This document shows positions 1 to 12,250 of a stretch of 64,000 bases of DNA, piece by piece. This DNA is from Prillingera fragicola. Taxonomy: Eukaryota; Basidiomycota; Tremellomycetes; Trichosporonales; Trichosporonaceae. The position numbers and the translations under genes are program-made. How positions within the stretch are numbered: position 1 is the stretch's first letter; each line of letters starts with the position of its first letter. Location of the stretch: positions 3,534,001 to 3,598,000 of the forward strand of contig BEDY01000001.1 of the NCBI GenBank assembly GCA_002335605.1. The letters run 5' to 3'. The notes beneath the pieces are model-generated. The model did no database searches and was not told where the DNA came from. It was given only the letters and a program-made list of their open reading frames with translations.

Positions 1-2
1 CT

Positions 3-704
3 TCAGAGTTCCAGCCCCGTTTTTGGGGCCGTTCCAATGACGCTGAGGAATCGCTCTTCATTGAAGACTCGTCATTTGATGCCTCGCTGGGTATGGGTCG
101 CACGCAAGACCGCCCAGCAGTGGCCGCTCGGTCGACGACGAAGCGGACGTACGCGTTCGACATGGATGACGGGCCGGTCAAACGCAAGGATAAGGAGCGG
201 CCAGGGTCACGCAGCAAGTTCTTCTCTGACGGACCCACCAAGAGCAGCAAGCTCCTCCAGTCGGACAGGAGCGCCAGCTCGTCCCGCGTTCTTGTTGCTG
301 CCTCCTCACCGACTCGCTCCTCGCCTTTTAAATCGCCGCGACGCTCACCTAAGAAGCGCCGAGAGCTGGTAACCAGTCCTAAGCCCACTACCAAGCGCAC
401 GGGCGTGAGCACGCCTTTCACCTCTCTAGGCGCCAACACGACTGCAACGAACGGCATGCCCGGCGGTGTTCGGCGACCCATACGGGATGCGGACGATGGG
501 ATTGATGGCATCGAGGTCGTCAACCTGATTAGTAGCTCGCCTGAACCCGACGAACGCCGTACGGCGCCGCTGGCCACGACGAGACGAGGAAACGCGAGCG
601 TGGGGCGAACTGGAAGCGCAGCCGAGATGTTGGGGCTTGTGGATGCGAAGGGCCGCCCAAAGAAAGGTGTGGCTCTTGGCGCCATCGCTCGGCGCAGGGC
701 GTAG
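3..704 (+). CDS. C-terminal part of an unrecognised Ser/Lys/Arg-rich, probably nuclear protein (5' end outside window)
   Basis: The frame is open from base 3 to the TAG at 702-704, so this is the 3' end of a longer gene. The first in-window ATG (93) is not needed as a start, because codons upstream of it are open and look coding. The visible 233 residues are disordered and basic, with KKRR-type clusters (around PKKRREL) that could act as nuclear localisation signals, and many SP/TP sites. Near the C-terminus the string VVNLISSSPEPDE (bases about 516-554) has the form of a SUMO-interacting motif: a hydrophobic core followed by Ser and acidic residues. The tail ALGAIARRRA is basic. I do not recognise the family. 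A chromatin or DNA-replication role would fit the composition but is only a guess. Confidence 0.6.
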   Translation, partial: SEFQPRFWGRSNDAEESLFIEDSSFDASLGMGRTQDRPAVAARSTTKRTYAFDMDDGPVKRKDKERPGSRSKFFSDGPTKSSKLLQSDRSASSSRVLVAASSPTRSSPFKSPRRSPKKRRELVTSPKPTTKRTGVSTPFTSLGANTTATNGMPGGVRRPIRDADDGIDGIEVVNLISSSPEPDERRTAPLATTRRGNASVGRTGSAAEMLGLVDAKGRPKKGVALGAIARRRA

Positions 705-1000
705 CGACTGCCGGGGGGCGCCGGGGGGCACTTCAATAGCGCCACACACAAGTTGTGGGCGCATTCTGGAAGGGTTAGTGACCATGACGGATCAGTTTGT
801 AGCATGCAGTCGACACAGCAACCCATATGTAACATGTTTTCACCTTCGCATCCCAGTGTGCATGCTACTAGTGTTTTAGCCCATCTATGAGCGCACCACG
901 ACAGTGCGTTATTCTGTGGGTGTCCGGTCTATTGCTTTGCCACATCTACAGCGCCGATTTGGCAGGCGCGAATGGCGATGCCTTGAACCTGCGCCGGCGC

Positions 1001-2107
1001 TCAGCTCGAGAACTCGGTGACTTCGTACTTGGTCTGTTCGGCGGCAGCCTTGTCCACAAACCAGTAAACTGCGCCGGGCCTGCGGGGTTAGCACGTGCGT
1101 AAGGAAATGCAATATGATGACAAGTGAGAATGATAAGGGAGGAGATACCCGAGCGGACTGCATTGTCCGCTCGGCCACAGATGTCGCCGAGACGACGTCG
1201 ACGGTTTGCAGACGCCCGTAGAAGAACAAGGAAGGCGCATTGAGCGCAGCAGAGCGCATGTCAGAGACGCAAGACTCACGAGACTGGGCGGACACGCGAG
1301 CAAGGGAGTCCAAGCTCGGGCTCGTCGAGAATCTGGGCGAGCATCTCCTGCTTGCCTGCGCCGGTCGCCACGAAGGCGACGCGCAGAGCGTGATTGAGGA
1401 CCGGGTAGCTGCCGGTGTCAGTGCGATACACGAAAAAGGGCACAACTGGGCTGTGGTCATGCCAGCAACACTCAGTTCACTCACGTAAAGGTGACACGGC
1501 GGGGAGGAGGCTTGGGCGAGTCCTGGATCTTGGCAATCCATTTGTCCTGCTCAGCAAGAAGGGGGTGACCAGGGAAGAGCGAGCAAGTGTGGCCGTCGGG
1601 ACCCATTCCGAGGAGTATGAGGTCAAAGGTGGGATACCTGGCAGCAGTGCCCTTGGAGAAGACGGTCACAAGCTGGTTCTGGTAGTCCTCGGCAATGGCT
1701 CCAGCCTCCTTGGTGCTCTCGGGGGTGTCGGTGGGCACATTGGTAGGGTCGACACGAGTCTGCTCGTCAAAGAGCTCAATGTTGAGGGTGTGGATCTGGT
1801 CGCGGTTCAGAGGGACATGGTCAAGGAACGCTTTAGCGCAAGCGGCATAGTTGGACTCGGGATGCTCAAGAGGCACGATTCGCTCGTCGGCAAAGAAGAC
1901 TTGCCACTTGTCCCACTCGATGGCGGCAACGTCGGCCAGAGGGCGAAGGTTGTTGGGCAGCGATCCGCCAGACAAGGCGATAGTAAACTGGCCTCGAGCG
2001 GCAATCGCCTCGGTCTGAGCCTTGACGATAAACTCGGTGAGCGACTCCTGGAGGTGGGGGACGTCGTTGAACGCGTAAAGAACGGGAACCGAAGCGGTAC
2101 CGGGCAT
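1001..2107 (-). CDS. 6-phosphogluconolactonase
   Basis: Hydrolyses 6-phosphogluconolactone to 6-phosphogluconate, the second step of the oxidative pentose phosphate pathway (cytosol). Exons, in coding order: 2107-1485, 1408-1280, 1079-1001; introns of 76 and 200 nt. The total is 831 nt, 276 residues, usual for the family. Family motifs are clear: ALSGGSLP near residue 43, [17 protein letters not shown] around 75-90, [16 protein letters not shown] around 170-185, then across intron 1 [21 protein letters not shown], and at the C-terminus [10 protein letters not shown]. Intron 1 was ended at 1409 because that acceptor restores the conserved RVT-PVLN junction; a nearer acceptor would insert about 14 unconserved residues. 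The ATG at 2107 is chosen because it begins a typical short N-terminus; in-frame codons further up look like 5' UTR. Divergent from the CLC gene. Confidence 0.93.
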
Positions 2108-3341
2108 ATTGAATGGATGTGTAAGTGGGAGTGGTGAGTAGATGGGTAAAGCGTAGACGAGTGTGGAATGATTAAACGAGGGTTCGACAAACAAGTCCTC
2201 CAAAAGTCTGGGGCACCAAGACAAGTGGCGCACAAAGTGGATCTTTAGTAACAGCTAGCACCCAAAGCTGTCAGGGTGACGTCAACGACGCGCCTAATTT
2301 CCAGATCAACAGACCTGCGTGCCTACTGAAACTCAAAGTGGGCCATCATGTTGTGGAAAGACAAAAGTGGTCAGTAGTTCATAGTATCATAGTTCATATC
2401 TGTGTGTGCTCAGAGAATCGACTATCCTTACTGTGGTACTGTTGGCAGCTATCGACGCCGCTCTCAGTAGGTGGTCTTTGGGTTCGGTGGGCAATAAGTG
2501 TACCGTCTTGGCGCGCTGTTACGTTCTGTTGCTCTTGAACAAGGACGGACCTAAGCGCGCCTGAGCAACGCCACCGTCACTTTCGTGAGGATAGTGCATA
2601 GTTGCTGGCTCAAAGATCAGAAGAACGTGTACGACGCCAGTATCGTGCCGAAAAGCAACACGGCCGGCGGACCCGGACCCGTCGGTAGAGCCGCGATGAC
2701 TGCATCAGCATCGCCACCAGTTTCGATTCAACTTTGAATGTGGAGCGAGCCACCGACCTTGCCCAGTCTCGACTTGGCCACTGGCCACATTAGCTAGCGA
2801 GCTATCAGCGAAATTGCTGCTGCATTACCAATGGGTCCAGAACTCACTACAGCCTCGGTTGAGCAGGCCATGCATGGATGCTGGAAATAATATATAATGA
2901 GAAGACATGCATGCATGTGGTCACGTCTAGTGTCAGGGCGGGAAGAGTCCGGGCCGAGCCTATGCAGGGTGGTGGTCAAGTGGACTGGCTTCGGAGGAAC
3001 AACGCGTCGTGTGAGGAGGAGGGGCGGGGCAGGGGTTGTTGGTCTGTTGGCTGAAACCGTCCCTTCGTCACACTCTCCACCCACTCTTACCGCACGCATA
3101 AACACTTTCCTTTGGCCTCTCCTTCGTTCTTCAGCATCTTCTTTCACGGCATTGCTGGGGCCATCGCCCGCTGCTACCGCATCCTGTATTGTACTGCATA
3201 GACTCTTGTTCATTCTTTCGATCTGCACGGCGCGCGTCAACTTCCCCCACCCATCACTCTGGCGCGAACGCTCCCCCGCCTATCGCTCCCAGCGCAAGCC
3301 CCACACCCACGCATACACTCTTCCACACGGAGCACCTTGCG
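2108..3341. other. Intergenic region between divergent 6PGL and CLC genes
   Basis: About 1.2 kb holding both promoters. From about 3060 to 3341 the top strand is pyrimidine-rich, typical of a fungal 5' leader, leading into the CLC start. Open frames here (for example on both strands of 2794-3355) have no recognisable protein features and overlap each other. I see no RNA gene. Confidence 0.5.
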
Positions 3342-6300
3342 ATGGAGCCTCGTAGCAGCATGAGCACTAGTTCAAACTCGTCGCGCGCGCCAAGGCCGCC
3401 TTCGATTCTCTCCAACAAGCGCACGACCCACTCTCGCGGTCACTCGAGTGACGAGCCGAGGTACGTATTGTTGCTTGCAGCACAGCCACCTGCGTGCACA
3501 TTGCTTAGCAGTGGTGCTAACTTGAACAAAGCCAACCGCCTTCCCCAATGACCTACTTTCCCAACCCCTCGACATTCACGTCGGAGCCCAACCCCCAGTA
3601 CTTGCCCAGCATTCAGACGTCGCCGTCGCTGGGCTCGTCGTCGCGTCTGGGTGGCTCCATATCTCATTCGTCTCTCTCCTCCGAGGAACCAGGACTCTCC
3701 TCTGCAACAGTAACACGCACTCCGCGCGTCGCTGGAGACGGACACGAGCTGCAGGCGCAGCAGCAGCAGTTTTACTACCCAACGCCAACTGGCCAAGGGA
3801 GCACCTCCGCCGCCGCCCCCAGCTCATGGCGAGACCACTCTTCCACCAGCCAGTCAGTCGGCCCGGGCGCTAGTCCGCACCCCCAAGGCAGTGCGCGGCG
3901 TAGCACGAGCGTAGCTGCGCGCGCAGGGAGTACGCCGGTAGGCTATGGCGCCACTGGCCGCCTCCCGGCCCCAATCGGCAACCCCACCAGTGGTAGCGAT
4001 GGCATGAACGCCCTCGGCCTTGGTGCTACCAACCTGGTCGATACGCGTCGCATTGCAAGCACCCCCGGCATTGTCATTCCAGGTCCAAGCGGACAGCGCC
4101 GCTTGGAAAGTCCCCAGGCGGCGCCTGCGCTCTCGTTACCTGGAACCTACATTCCACCATCTTCCCATTCGCAGCCCAACACAGCAGCAGGGACACCCCG
4201 GTATCGAGTGACTCGTGAGGACCACAGCGCCAACCACCAGCACCATGGCAGTTTCTCGTCCGCCCTGGGAAGTGCCCAGCGCGCACAGTCTGCGCGCCCC
4301 ACTCACCGTCGTGGCGTCAGTGTCACCTCGACCCTGGCGCCCGTGCAGCAAGTGCCCACACCTTCGTCCCCCGTGGGTTCAGTGTTTAGGAGACTCAGGC
4401 GCGTTGGCAGCAACATGGGTATAGCTGTTCGTCCCACGACGTACGACGACGAGTCCGACTATGAGATGGACGACGGCGAGCATGACGGTCAGCGCGCCAA
4501 CGGAACGCGTGTATGGTACTCGTCTTATGTCACCATCGACTGGCTCCACGATGCAATCAAAGATTCATCGCGTGTCCGCCGAATCCGTGGCCTTGGGCGC
4601 CGAAGCCTTCGCGGCGGTCTCATGAACGCTTGGGATCGGTCGCAGGGTTGGATCCTTGCCACAGTGATCGGTGTTCTTACCGCTTGCATTGCGTGGATGA
4701 TTATCCGGTCCGAGATGGCCTTCTTTGACCTCAAGGAGGGGTTTTGTGGACGCTCGTGGGGAACCGCCAAGCGCTTCTGCTGTGCCCCGAGGATGGGACA
4801 CGGTCACCCCGATAGTGGGGAAGAAGAACAGTGTGACGACTGGGTGGAGTGGGGCGACTTCTTCGGCCGTAACGAGAGCGCGGAAGCTGCCTTTTGGAGC
4901 GAGCCCGAGTTTATGGCCTACTTTGTGATCGCCATCATGCTGGCGTGTACGTCGTCTGCGCTCACATACTACCTATCGTCCTCGGCCAACCACGTGACAT
5001 CCAAGGACTCGGCCTTCCTTGGCCCGGTTCCAGAAGTGCAGAGTCCTAACGCCTCGCCTACAAAGGCTCGCGGCGGTGAGCGTCAGCCGCTACTCCTCAG
5101 CGAGGATGTGGTCGAGGCCGAAGAGGCCGCTCCTGCTCCAGCACGCCCTGTTATTTATATGGCAGCCGGTAGTGGTATTCCCGAGATCAAGACGATTCTT
5201 TCTGGCTTTGTCATCCACGGCTACTTAGGCATGTCCACCCTTGTCGTCAAGAGTATCGGCCTTGCCATGTCGGTCGGCTCTGGATTGTCGCTCGGAAAGG
5301 AAGGCCCCTTTGTGCACATTGCCTCGTGCATAGCCAACATTGTCTCGCGAGTCTTTGTCAAGTACGAGACAAACGAAGGCAAACGCCGCGAGGTTCTCTC
5401 TGCTGCCTGCGCCGCTGGTGTCGCGGTTAGTTTCGGTGCCCCAATTGGTGGCGTGCTCTTCTCCCTTGAGGAAGTGTCGTACTATTTCCCTCCCAAGGTC
5501 ATGTGGCGCAGTTTCTGGTGCGCCGCTGTCGCAGCAATCACTCTCAAGGCGCTCAATCCATACGGCAACGGCTCCATTGTCCTTTTCGCGGTCACGTACT
5601 CCAAAGAATACCACTACTGGGAGTTTGCCATCTTCATCCTCCTGGGCGTCTTCGGTGGCCTCTACGGAGCTCTTTTCTCTCGTCTCAACATTATCTGGAG
5701 TCGTGACATTCGCAAGGGCACATGGGTTGGCCGACACCCCATCTTTGAGGTGGCCATGGTTGTTGCTGTGACGACTGTTGTGTCTTTCATGAACCCTTAC
5801 ACACGTCTCGGCGGAACCGAGCTTGTGGCCAAGCTCTTCTCCGAGTGTCGCGTGGACACCAACAGCTCGCTCTGCGTCAAGAGCAACTTGGACATTTGGC
5901 CCATCATCCAGAGCATTGGCCTCGCCCTCATCATCAAGGCGATCCTCACCATTGTCACCTTTGGTATTGTGCTCCCCGCGGGTATCTTTATCCCCTCGCT
6001 GGTCATTGGCGCTTGCTTTGGACGCATCGTCGGCATCCTCATGGAATGGTTCGAGTTCAACCACCCCCAGCTGGGCATTTTCAATCAATGTCGCACCGAG
6101 CCCACTGCCTGTGTGGTCCCGGGCATCTACGCCATGGTTGGAGCAGCTGCTACGCTTGCTGGTGTTACCCGCACCACTGTCTCGCTCGCCGTCATCATGT
6201 TCGAGCTGACCGGTACTCTCAACTATGTTGCGCCGGTCATGCTGGCTGTTCTTGTTGCCAAGACTACCGCAGACGCGCTCGAGAAGCGCGGTATCTATGA

Positions 6301-7045
6301 GCTCGTGATCGAGCTCAAGAAGCTGCCGTATCTGAGCAACAAGGAAGAGTACCTCTGGGGCGGCCGCCTTGTTTCCGAGGTTGTGAGTAAACAGCAGTGT
6401 CGTGATGATTCTAGCTAACTCTTGCAGATGGACCGCGACGCACCTACTCTTCGCGCCGACAAGCCCCACACTGTGCGCGAGCTTACTGGCAAGCTCCTCG
6501 AGCTCGTACGCCTCGGCTACGCCGACGCTGGTTTCCCGGTCTTGACAAAAGAAGCCGCAGTCGACCAGCATGGCCGCAACTACCCGACTCTGCGTGTTCT
6601 GGGGTTCTTGGGTATCAACGAAATTGAGCACGCTCTTACTGCGCTGCAAGACGAGCCCGACGCGGTTGTCAATCTTAACCCGAACGATGACATGCGCAGC
6701 TCGCGCTTGAGCATATTCTCGTTTTCCGAGAGCGCCGACGGGCGGTACAACCCGTACGATCTGGGGCAATACATCAACAGGGTGAGTAAAGCAGTGTGGC
6801 GCGGGATGTGGCGATTGGGCAACCTCGGCACCGTCTGCCTATCAGTCTGAAGCAACTGTTAACAATCGCAGGCACCCATTACCGTTCAGGTCCACTCGCC
6901 ACTCGAGCTTGTGCAGCAAATGTTTGTCAAGCTCGGTGCGCGCCAGATTCTGGTAACGGATTCGCGCGGGACATACCGCGGTGCGCTGTACAAGAAGCAG
7001 TGGATTGCGTTTTTGGACGAGCTCGAGGACGAACTGGCCGGCTAG
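3342..7045 (+). CDS. CLC-type chloride channel / Cl-/H+ antiporter with two CBS domains
   Basis: Membrane anion transporter, probably of endomembranes (Gef1/CLC-5-like), supporting vesicle acidification and metal loading. Exons: 3342-3460, 3532-6382, 6428-6781, 6872-7045; total 3498 nt, 1165 residues. The first intron has a textbook GCTAAC branch point, and the frame starts at the ATG of MEPRSSM. A disordered Ser/Pro/Thr-rich N-terminus of about 340 residues precedes the channel. Selectivity motifs: GSGIPE (about 586-591), GKEGPFVH with gating Glu about 630, and GIFIPSLVIGACFGR. FSLEEVSYYFP (Glu 686-687) matches the proton glutamate region of CLC-5, so transport rather than channel behaviour is inferred. 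Two CBS domains follow, one in exon 3 (VRELTGKLLELV to GFLGINEI) and one in exon 4 (ITVQVHSPLELVQQMF to GALYKKQWI). The N-terminus is unusually long for the family. Confidence 0.93.
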
Positions 7046-8455
7046 AAATGTTGTACGGCATGACGTGGGAAGAAGACTCCATCACACACTAGCTCGATAT
7101 GAGCTTTACGATATGCATGTCACGAAAGGTGATGATACTAGAAATCGTCCAAGGGCAAAGGGTTAGGTCCTCAATTGTTGGAGCTGGCTCAATTGGGAGA
7201 CCAGCCTTATCATGGCCATATGCAGGTGGAGGCCGCCGCCCGCGGATTGGCATTACCTGACCATGTTGACGAGTAGAGTGGTGCCTATTGTGCTCAATGG
7301 CCGCCGCTCTGTCACACATGTCGACCATTCATCAGGGGCTGCTGGTCCGCGCCGTAGTGAGACGCACGACGGGCACCGATCAGCCACGTCGTGTTCACAG
7401 TTCAAGTGCTACAAAAAGAAGGCCCAGTTGCATGCATAAGGGGAGGTGGTGCTGCAATGTGCAATTTCGTGCGCTCATGCGGAAGCTTCACACGTGCAAA
7501 GAAGATCACTGGTCCTCCCGTGGCATCCCACCACGTCCACCTACGGGAGCACACGGCAACTGGTGAGCGTGACATGTCCACCCTGCGGTTACTGGTTGGG
7601 AACCCCCGGATGGGTGTGGCGAGGGATTCTGTGACGTCTGCAGCCTCCAGGCCTCCAGCTTCCAGCACCATCCCGATGCATATGATGCACTCGCATGCTG
7701 TGCTCCTTGCGGAACATTCAGTTCTGTCAAACGTTTTTCCATTTGTAGGATATACCATAACATTTACCTCCATTGCCACACCCAATTGTCGCCCAACTGT
7801 GACCACTGCGGCATCCACGGACGATTTGGCGGTTTATTCATCCCTGGCCGCCGTCATCATTCAGACTGTCCGGTAAAGTGAACCCGGGCCTGGGCAAGGT
7901 CCCAATCTCTGCCCAGCTGCAATCGCAGCCACGCATAGTCCACAGCAGAAAGCACCCCTGACTCGCAGCGTACCTGGGTGAGAGCAACACGACAAAAGCA
8001 GGAGAATTGTACCACCTGCTTTTGCACGCGACTCGCCACCACAGCCCCTTGTTTGCTTCATCCCGGACTAGGCAGGTAGCGCAACATTTCCATCCGCCGT
8101 CCGTCTTTGACTCCGCGTCTTCCACTAGCACTGCAAGCATTTGCGTAGCCGTGCACAGAGCATCAACTGCTCGCACATATAGGTCATATTCCAACCACGC
8201 TGCTGGGACACTCGTTTCAGGCCGCAAGCCACCGCCACTCGAACAAATACCAGGCCTGCCAAACACGCCCTTCCTTCCAGCGCAGATCCGGGGCCCGTCT
8301 ACACGAGTCCTATCGCTTCCTCATAGGTCCAACTCCTTCCTGAGGCTTCCACTTTACAACTGCACACTCCACTTGTACTCGCCACCGACCACTTGCTAGC
8401 GCCCGCACACGCCCATTCCCCACCGGTCTCCGGTTAATGCGCGCCGAGTCCAACG
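7046..8455. other. Intergenic region, CLC 3' flank and lipase promoter
   Basis: 1.4 kb. Several overlapping open frames of up to 161 codons occur on both strands (for example 7391-7876 + and 7402-7818 -), but none has a recognisable domain or supporting splice pattern. An ATG at 8437, 19 bases upstream of and out of frame with the lipase ATG, could act as an overlapping upstream ORF. Confidence 0.45.
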
Positions 8456-11400
8456 ATGGCCTCTGTGCGACCGCCTCTGCCAGAGCCCGACCCAAATGGG
8501 GGCGATGAGCGCGACCGCCCTGCACGCCACGGCGTTGAGCTCGGCGGCAGCGCAAGCATGCACGACCTCGCCATCGCGCGCCGCGAGGCTCCAGGCGCCC
8601 TCACCCTCTCCCTTGATCCCAATACTCTCCCCACAGTGTTTCCGGCACGCATCGCAAACCTAGTCACAGCACTGGCAACTACCACTCGCCTCTCGCTGCG
8701 CGTTACAGCCTTCTTTATGGAGGCCATTCTCGAAACGTCGCAGTACAGCACGCGTATGGGCCTTGGCTACACGCGCCGAATCCTCATTTCGGCGATATCG
8801 AGCGCACGCAGGGTCTACTTGGCGTCGAACGCGGCACTCGAAGGCGACCTCCTAGGCGCGATGGGCTTTACCGATAAGCAGGCAGGCAGCAGCGACGCGT
8901 TCTTGAATGTTCTCGACCGCTGGACAAACGTTGGCATCTATGTCATTCATCACACGTTTACGATGGCCGAGCTGTTTGCCATGAGTGGCTTCTACCTTAC
9001 TGCCAACACGGTGTCTAGTGCAAGCTTTGCCGCCAATGAGAGCGTAACCCTCTTTGACAGTCTATTTGGAAGCAACGAGTCGTCCCGCGCGTTGTCCTCG
9101 ATCATCACCCTCGTGAGGAAAGAGCTGCTCGAGGATGAACGTTTCCAGGCCGCCGACCGTGGCAAGGTGGCGAGCCTCACTGCTCTCACAAAGGCGCTGA
9201 CAGCTTTTGCATGTCTGCAAAGCGCCACCTGGCATCGGAGCTCGAAAAGGATACGCATGCGAGTGTAAGTTGCCACCGAGCCCCACGGTTTCTCCATGCT
9301 GACCCCACAGGTTGCACGACTGCACAGTAATGATCAGCAGTAATGAGCTGATGACGGCGAAGCGCGAGACGATCATCGACTCGGAGCTTCCCGCAATAGA
9401 AGCGGGGCCATCACAGAACACCATAATGGGCCGACTACCGACCACGCACGAGATACCGTCCATTGCCATGAGCGTTGACAGCGACGACAACAGCGACGGC
9501 GATGTCGTCATAGCTACATCGTCCGCAATTGCGTCGCCCAGCTCGGACCGGACATCCCGTACCTCGCGCCGTCGCGGCCTCGGCGCCAACGATGGCGCCA
9601 GTAGTGCCGATCTTGAGCTCCTCCGTCAGCTCGAAGACCTAGTGGGCGAGACGGACGACTTTTCGGACCCCTCGGATGCCGAACCTCGGCGTCGAAGCCG
9701 CACGCTCAAGCGTGTCCGCGAGGACATGTTTGAGATTACGGATGAAGTTTCCGAGTCGACTGTAGTCACGCAGACGTTTGAGCGCATGTCCAGTCCTCGC
9801 GAGCGTCCGCGCACGCTCAAGTCTCTCACCTCAATAAGCTCGCCAGATGTTTTGATTGAGACTCTGGAGCCAGCCGATGACGTATCAATGACTACGACAC
9901 CTGCCCCCACTCCTCGCCCAACGGCCCCGACAAGCGTGTGTGAAGTCGAGGCAGACGAGACAGATTGGATCGAGGTCGATCACTTGCTAGACGACGCTGA
10001 AGAGGGCGACGAGGACATTATCCCCAGTGCCCCGAACGGCCGTGTCGCAGACGTGGCCAACAATGCGTCAACCGATGGCATTCAGCTCGTCTTGCGTACC
10101 ATGACCAATAAACTGCTCCAACGCAAGCGTACCGTGCGTGTACGCATGGACGCTTCCTCGTCGCCATCCCCTCCTCCCACTGATAGGAGCAAGCGCGGTG
10201 GATCTTCGCGCAGCAAGACCCCAGTCTTCTCCGGAGGCATGAGTCGCCGCGATGACGCCAGGCCCGATGTCCGCAGCATTCAGTGGGGCAGTGGCGACAG
10301 GTCGTCGCCTCAGCGCACCGCACCGCGTATCTTCCTGCCTACCATGTCGGGCCGCTCGTCGCCGTCCAAAGGCAAGGGGAAGGCTACCATGTCCCGTGGT
10401 TCGGCTCCTAAGGAGGAGCCACGGCGCCAGTCATCAGCCAGCAGCCTGGTCGGCAACGCTTTCCGTTCAGCATTACGAACCGGCAGTGGAAAGGCTCAGC
10501 CCACGACGTCGACCTCCAGAGTTGGAAGCATTCGCGAGATACCTTCTCCCGAAAAGAGCTCGGTCAAGCATCCCCGAGAGCCCTTTCCCAACACCTCGCC
10601 CACAAGGGCAAACACTATCGATGAGTCCACCTCGACCTTGTCCCGGTCTCGTGCGATGCCTCAGCTTGCGCCTTCATCCAAGCCTCAAGCACCCCCTTCA
10701 CCCCCTGCCACTCTTCGTCCGCCCCGCCCTCCTCCTCCGTCGCCGTACCACGGGCGAAAGACGCGCACGACACACGAGTCGGTCCGTTCAAATCGCATGC
10801 ACACGTCCAGTTCGCAAATCTTCAACTCCAAGCGCGACGTCGACACCCCAGCGAGCCTGTTCCCTCACGAGGGCTTGATCAGGAACATTCATCGCTTCAT
10901 GCGCTACTCTTCCGCGGCATACGGTCAGAACTTTTTGCGCATCTTTGGACTCGGCAATGCCGACTTCAACTTTCCCACTACCGGACGACACCACGCCAAC
11001 AGTTGGGCTTTTGCTCAGCACACGAACATCCCGATTGATGCGTTGCTGCTTTCGTCCTACACAGAATCGAGCCCCACGTTTGCAAGTGACAAGGTTCCCC
11101 CGTTGGTTCACTACATTGCCGTCGAGCACAACCTCAAGGCGATCGTGCTCACTTGCCGCGGCACACTTGGCCTCAGTGACGTGCTCGTCGACCTGACATG
11201 CGATTACCGTGACATCAAGCTTGAGCACGCGCCAGCGGGCGGCGAGTACTATGTTCACGCGGGCATGTACGAGAGCGCGCTGCAGCTCACAGCCAAAGAG
11301 AGCACTGTCCACCAGACACTGGTGGATGCTCTCGTAAAGTACCCAAACTACGGCCTCGTCTTGTGCGGCCACTCGCTCGGTGGCGGCGTCGCCGCTCTGC

Positions 11401-12128
11401 TCTCGATGACGGCGTCCGTGCGCGCCGAGGACTTTGCCAAACTCAACGCTGCCCGCGCCTGCCCCGTCTCTCACCCACCAATCTCGACGCCGTTCGTGAC
11501 CTCGTTCAACTCGGGTCTGCCTCCTGGTCGCCCTATCCACTGTTACGCTTATGGAGTGCCGGCAGTCGCCTCGCCCGATCTGGCCAAGTACGCTCGGGGG
11601 CTCATCACAAGTGTTGTGCAAAACGCCGATGTTGTTCCCACGCTGTCGCTCGGCGTCCTCCGCGACCTCAAAAACATTGCAGTCACTCTGTTTGAGGAGT
11701 CTGGCGTTGCCGAGGAGATTGTTGGCCGCGTGATTGGCCTCAACAGGTCCAAGTTTGCGTTCCAGCGCGATGGTGCCGGGCCCGCCCCGCCCACCAGCAG
11801 CGAGGACCAGGTGCTCTCCGACTGGATGATGAGTCTCATCAAGACTATGCGGGCGGACATGGACAACGACAAGCTTTTCCCGCCCGGCACGGTGTACATT
11901 ATGGAGTACTTTGACGTGTTTGTCACTTCGGATATGATGAACGCCGCCGGCGACAACGCATTGTCAAGCCAGCAAGCCCAGCGTGTGATTCTGCGCCAGT
12001 GCGAGTCGGTAGAGGAGCGGTTCCGCGAGCCCTTGTTCTCCAAGAGCATGCTCAACGATCACCTCCCGTCGCACTACGAGCGTTCGACGCAGCTGCTGTA
12101 CGATGGCCTCGGACAAGGGCTCCTGTAG
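8456..12128 (+). CDS. Class-3 lipase, sn-1 diacylglycerol lipase-like
   Basis: Alpha/beta hydrolase expected to act on diacylglycerol or related lipids at membranes. Exons 8456-9264 and 9311-12128 (intron GTAAGT...CACAG, 46 nt) give 1208 residues. The N-terminal 270 residues contain weakly hydrophobic segments (around LVTALATTTRLSLRVTAFFM and GIYVIHHTFTMAELFAMSGF) that may be membrane-associated. Residues about 290-790 are disordered, acidic and Ser-rich. The catalytic part starts near IRNIHRFMRYSSAAYG, and the nucleophile elbow GHSLGGG places the serine at about residue 958. VVQNADVVPTLSLG supplies a plausible catalytic Asp, and a catalytic His near the C-terminus was not pinned down. The layout resembles fungal Lipase_3 proteins related to mammalian DAGL. 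The assignment to lipase is firm; the substrate is inferred. Confidence 0.88.
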
Positions 12129-12250
12129 GCATTGCGTCTTTATATCGGTTTCAGAATCGGTCCAGTTGTAGAAGTTCCATTGCTCACATTTATATACACA
12201 AGTACAGTTGTTTTGCATGGAGATGATGAATGCGTACAGATGCTATTATC

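Noticed and set aside
5225..6769. 514-codon open frame on the minus strand inside the CLC gene
   Set aside because: It is antisense to the conserved CLC core, has antisense-type composition (Asp/Glu/Arg/Val-rich) and no motif. The sense frame carries all family motifs.
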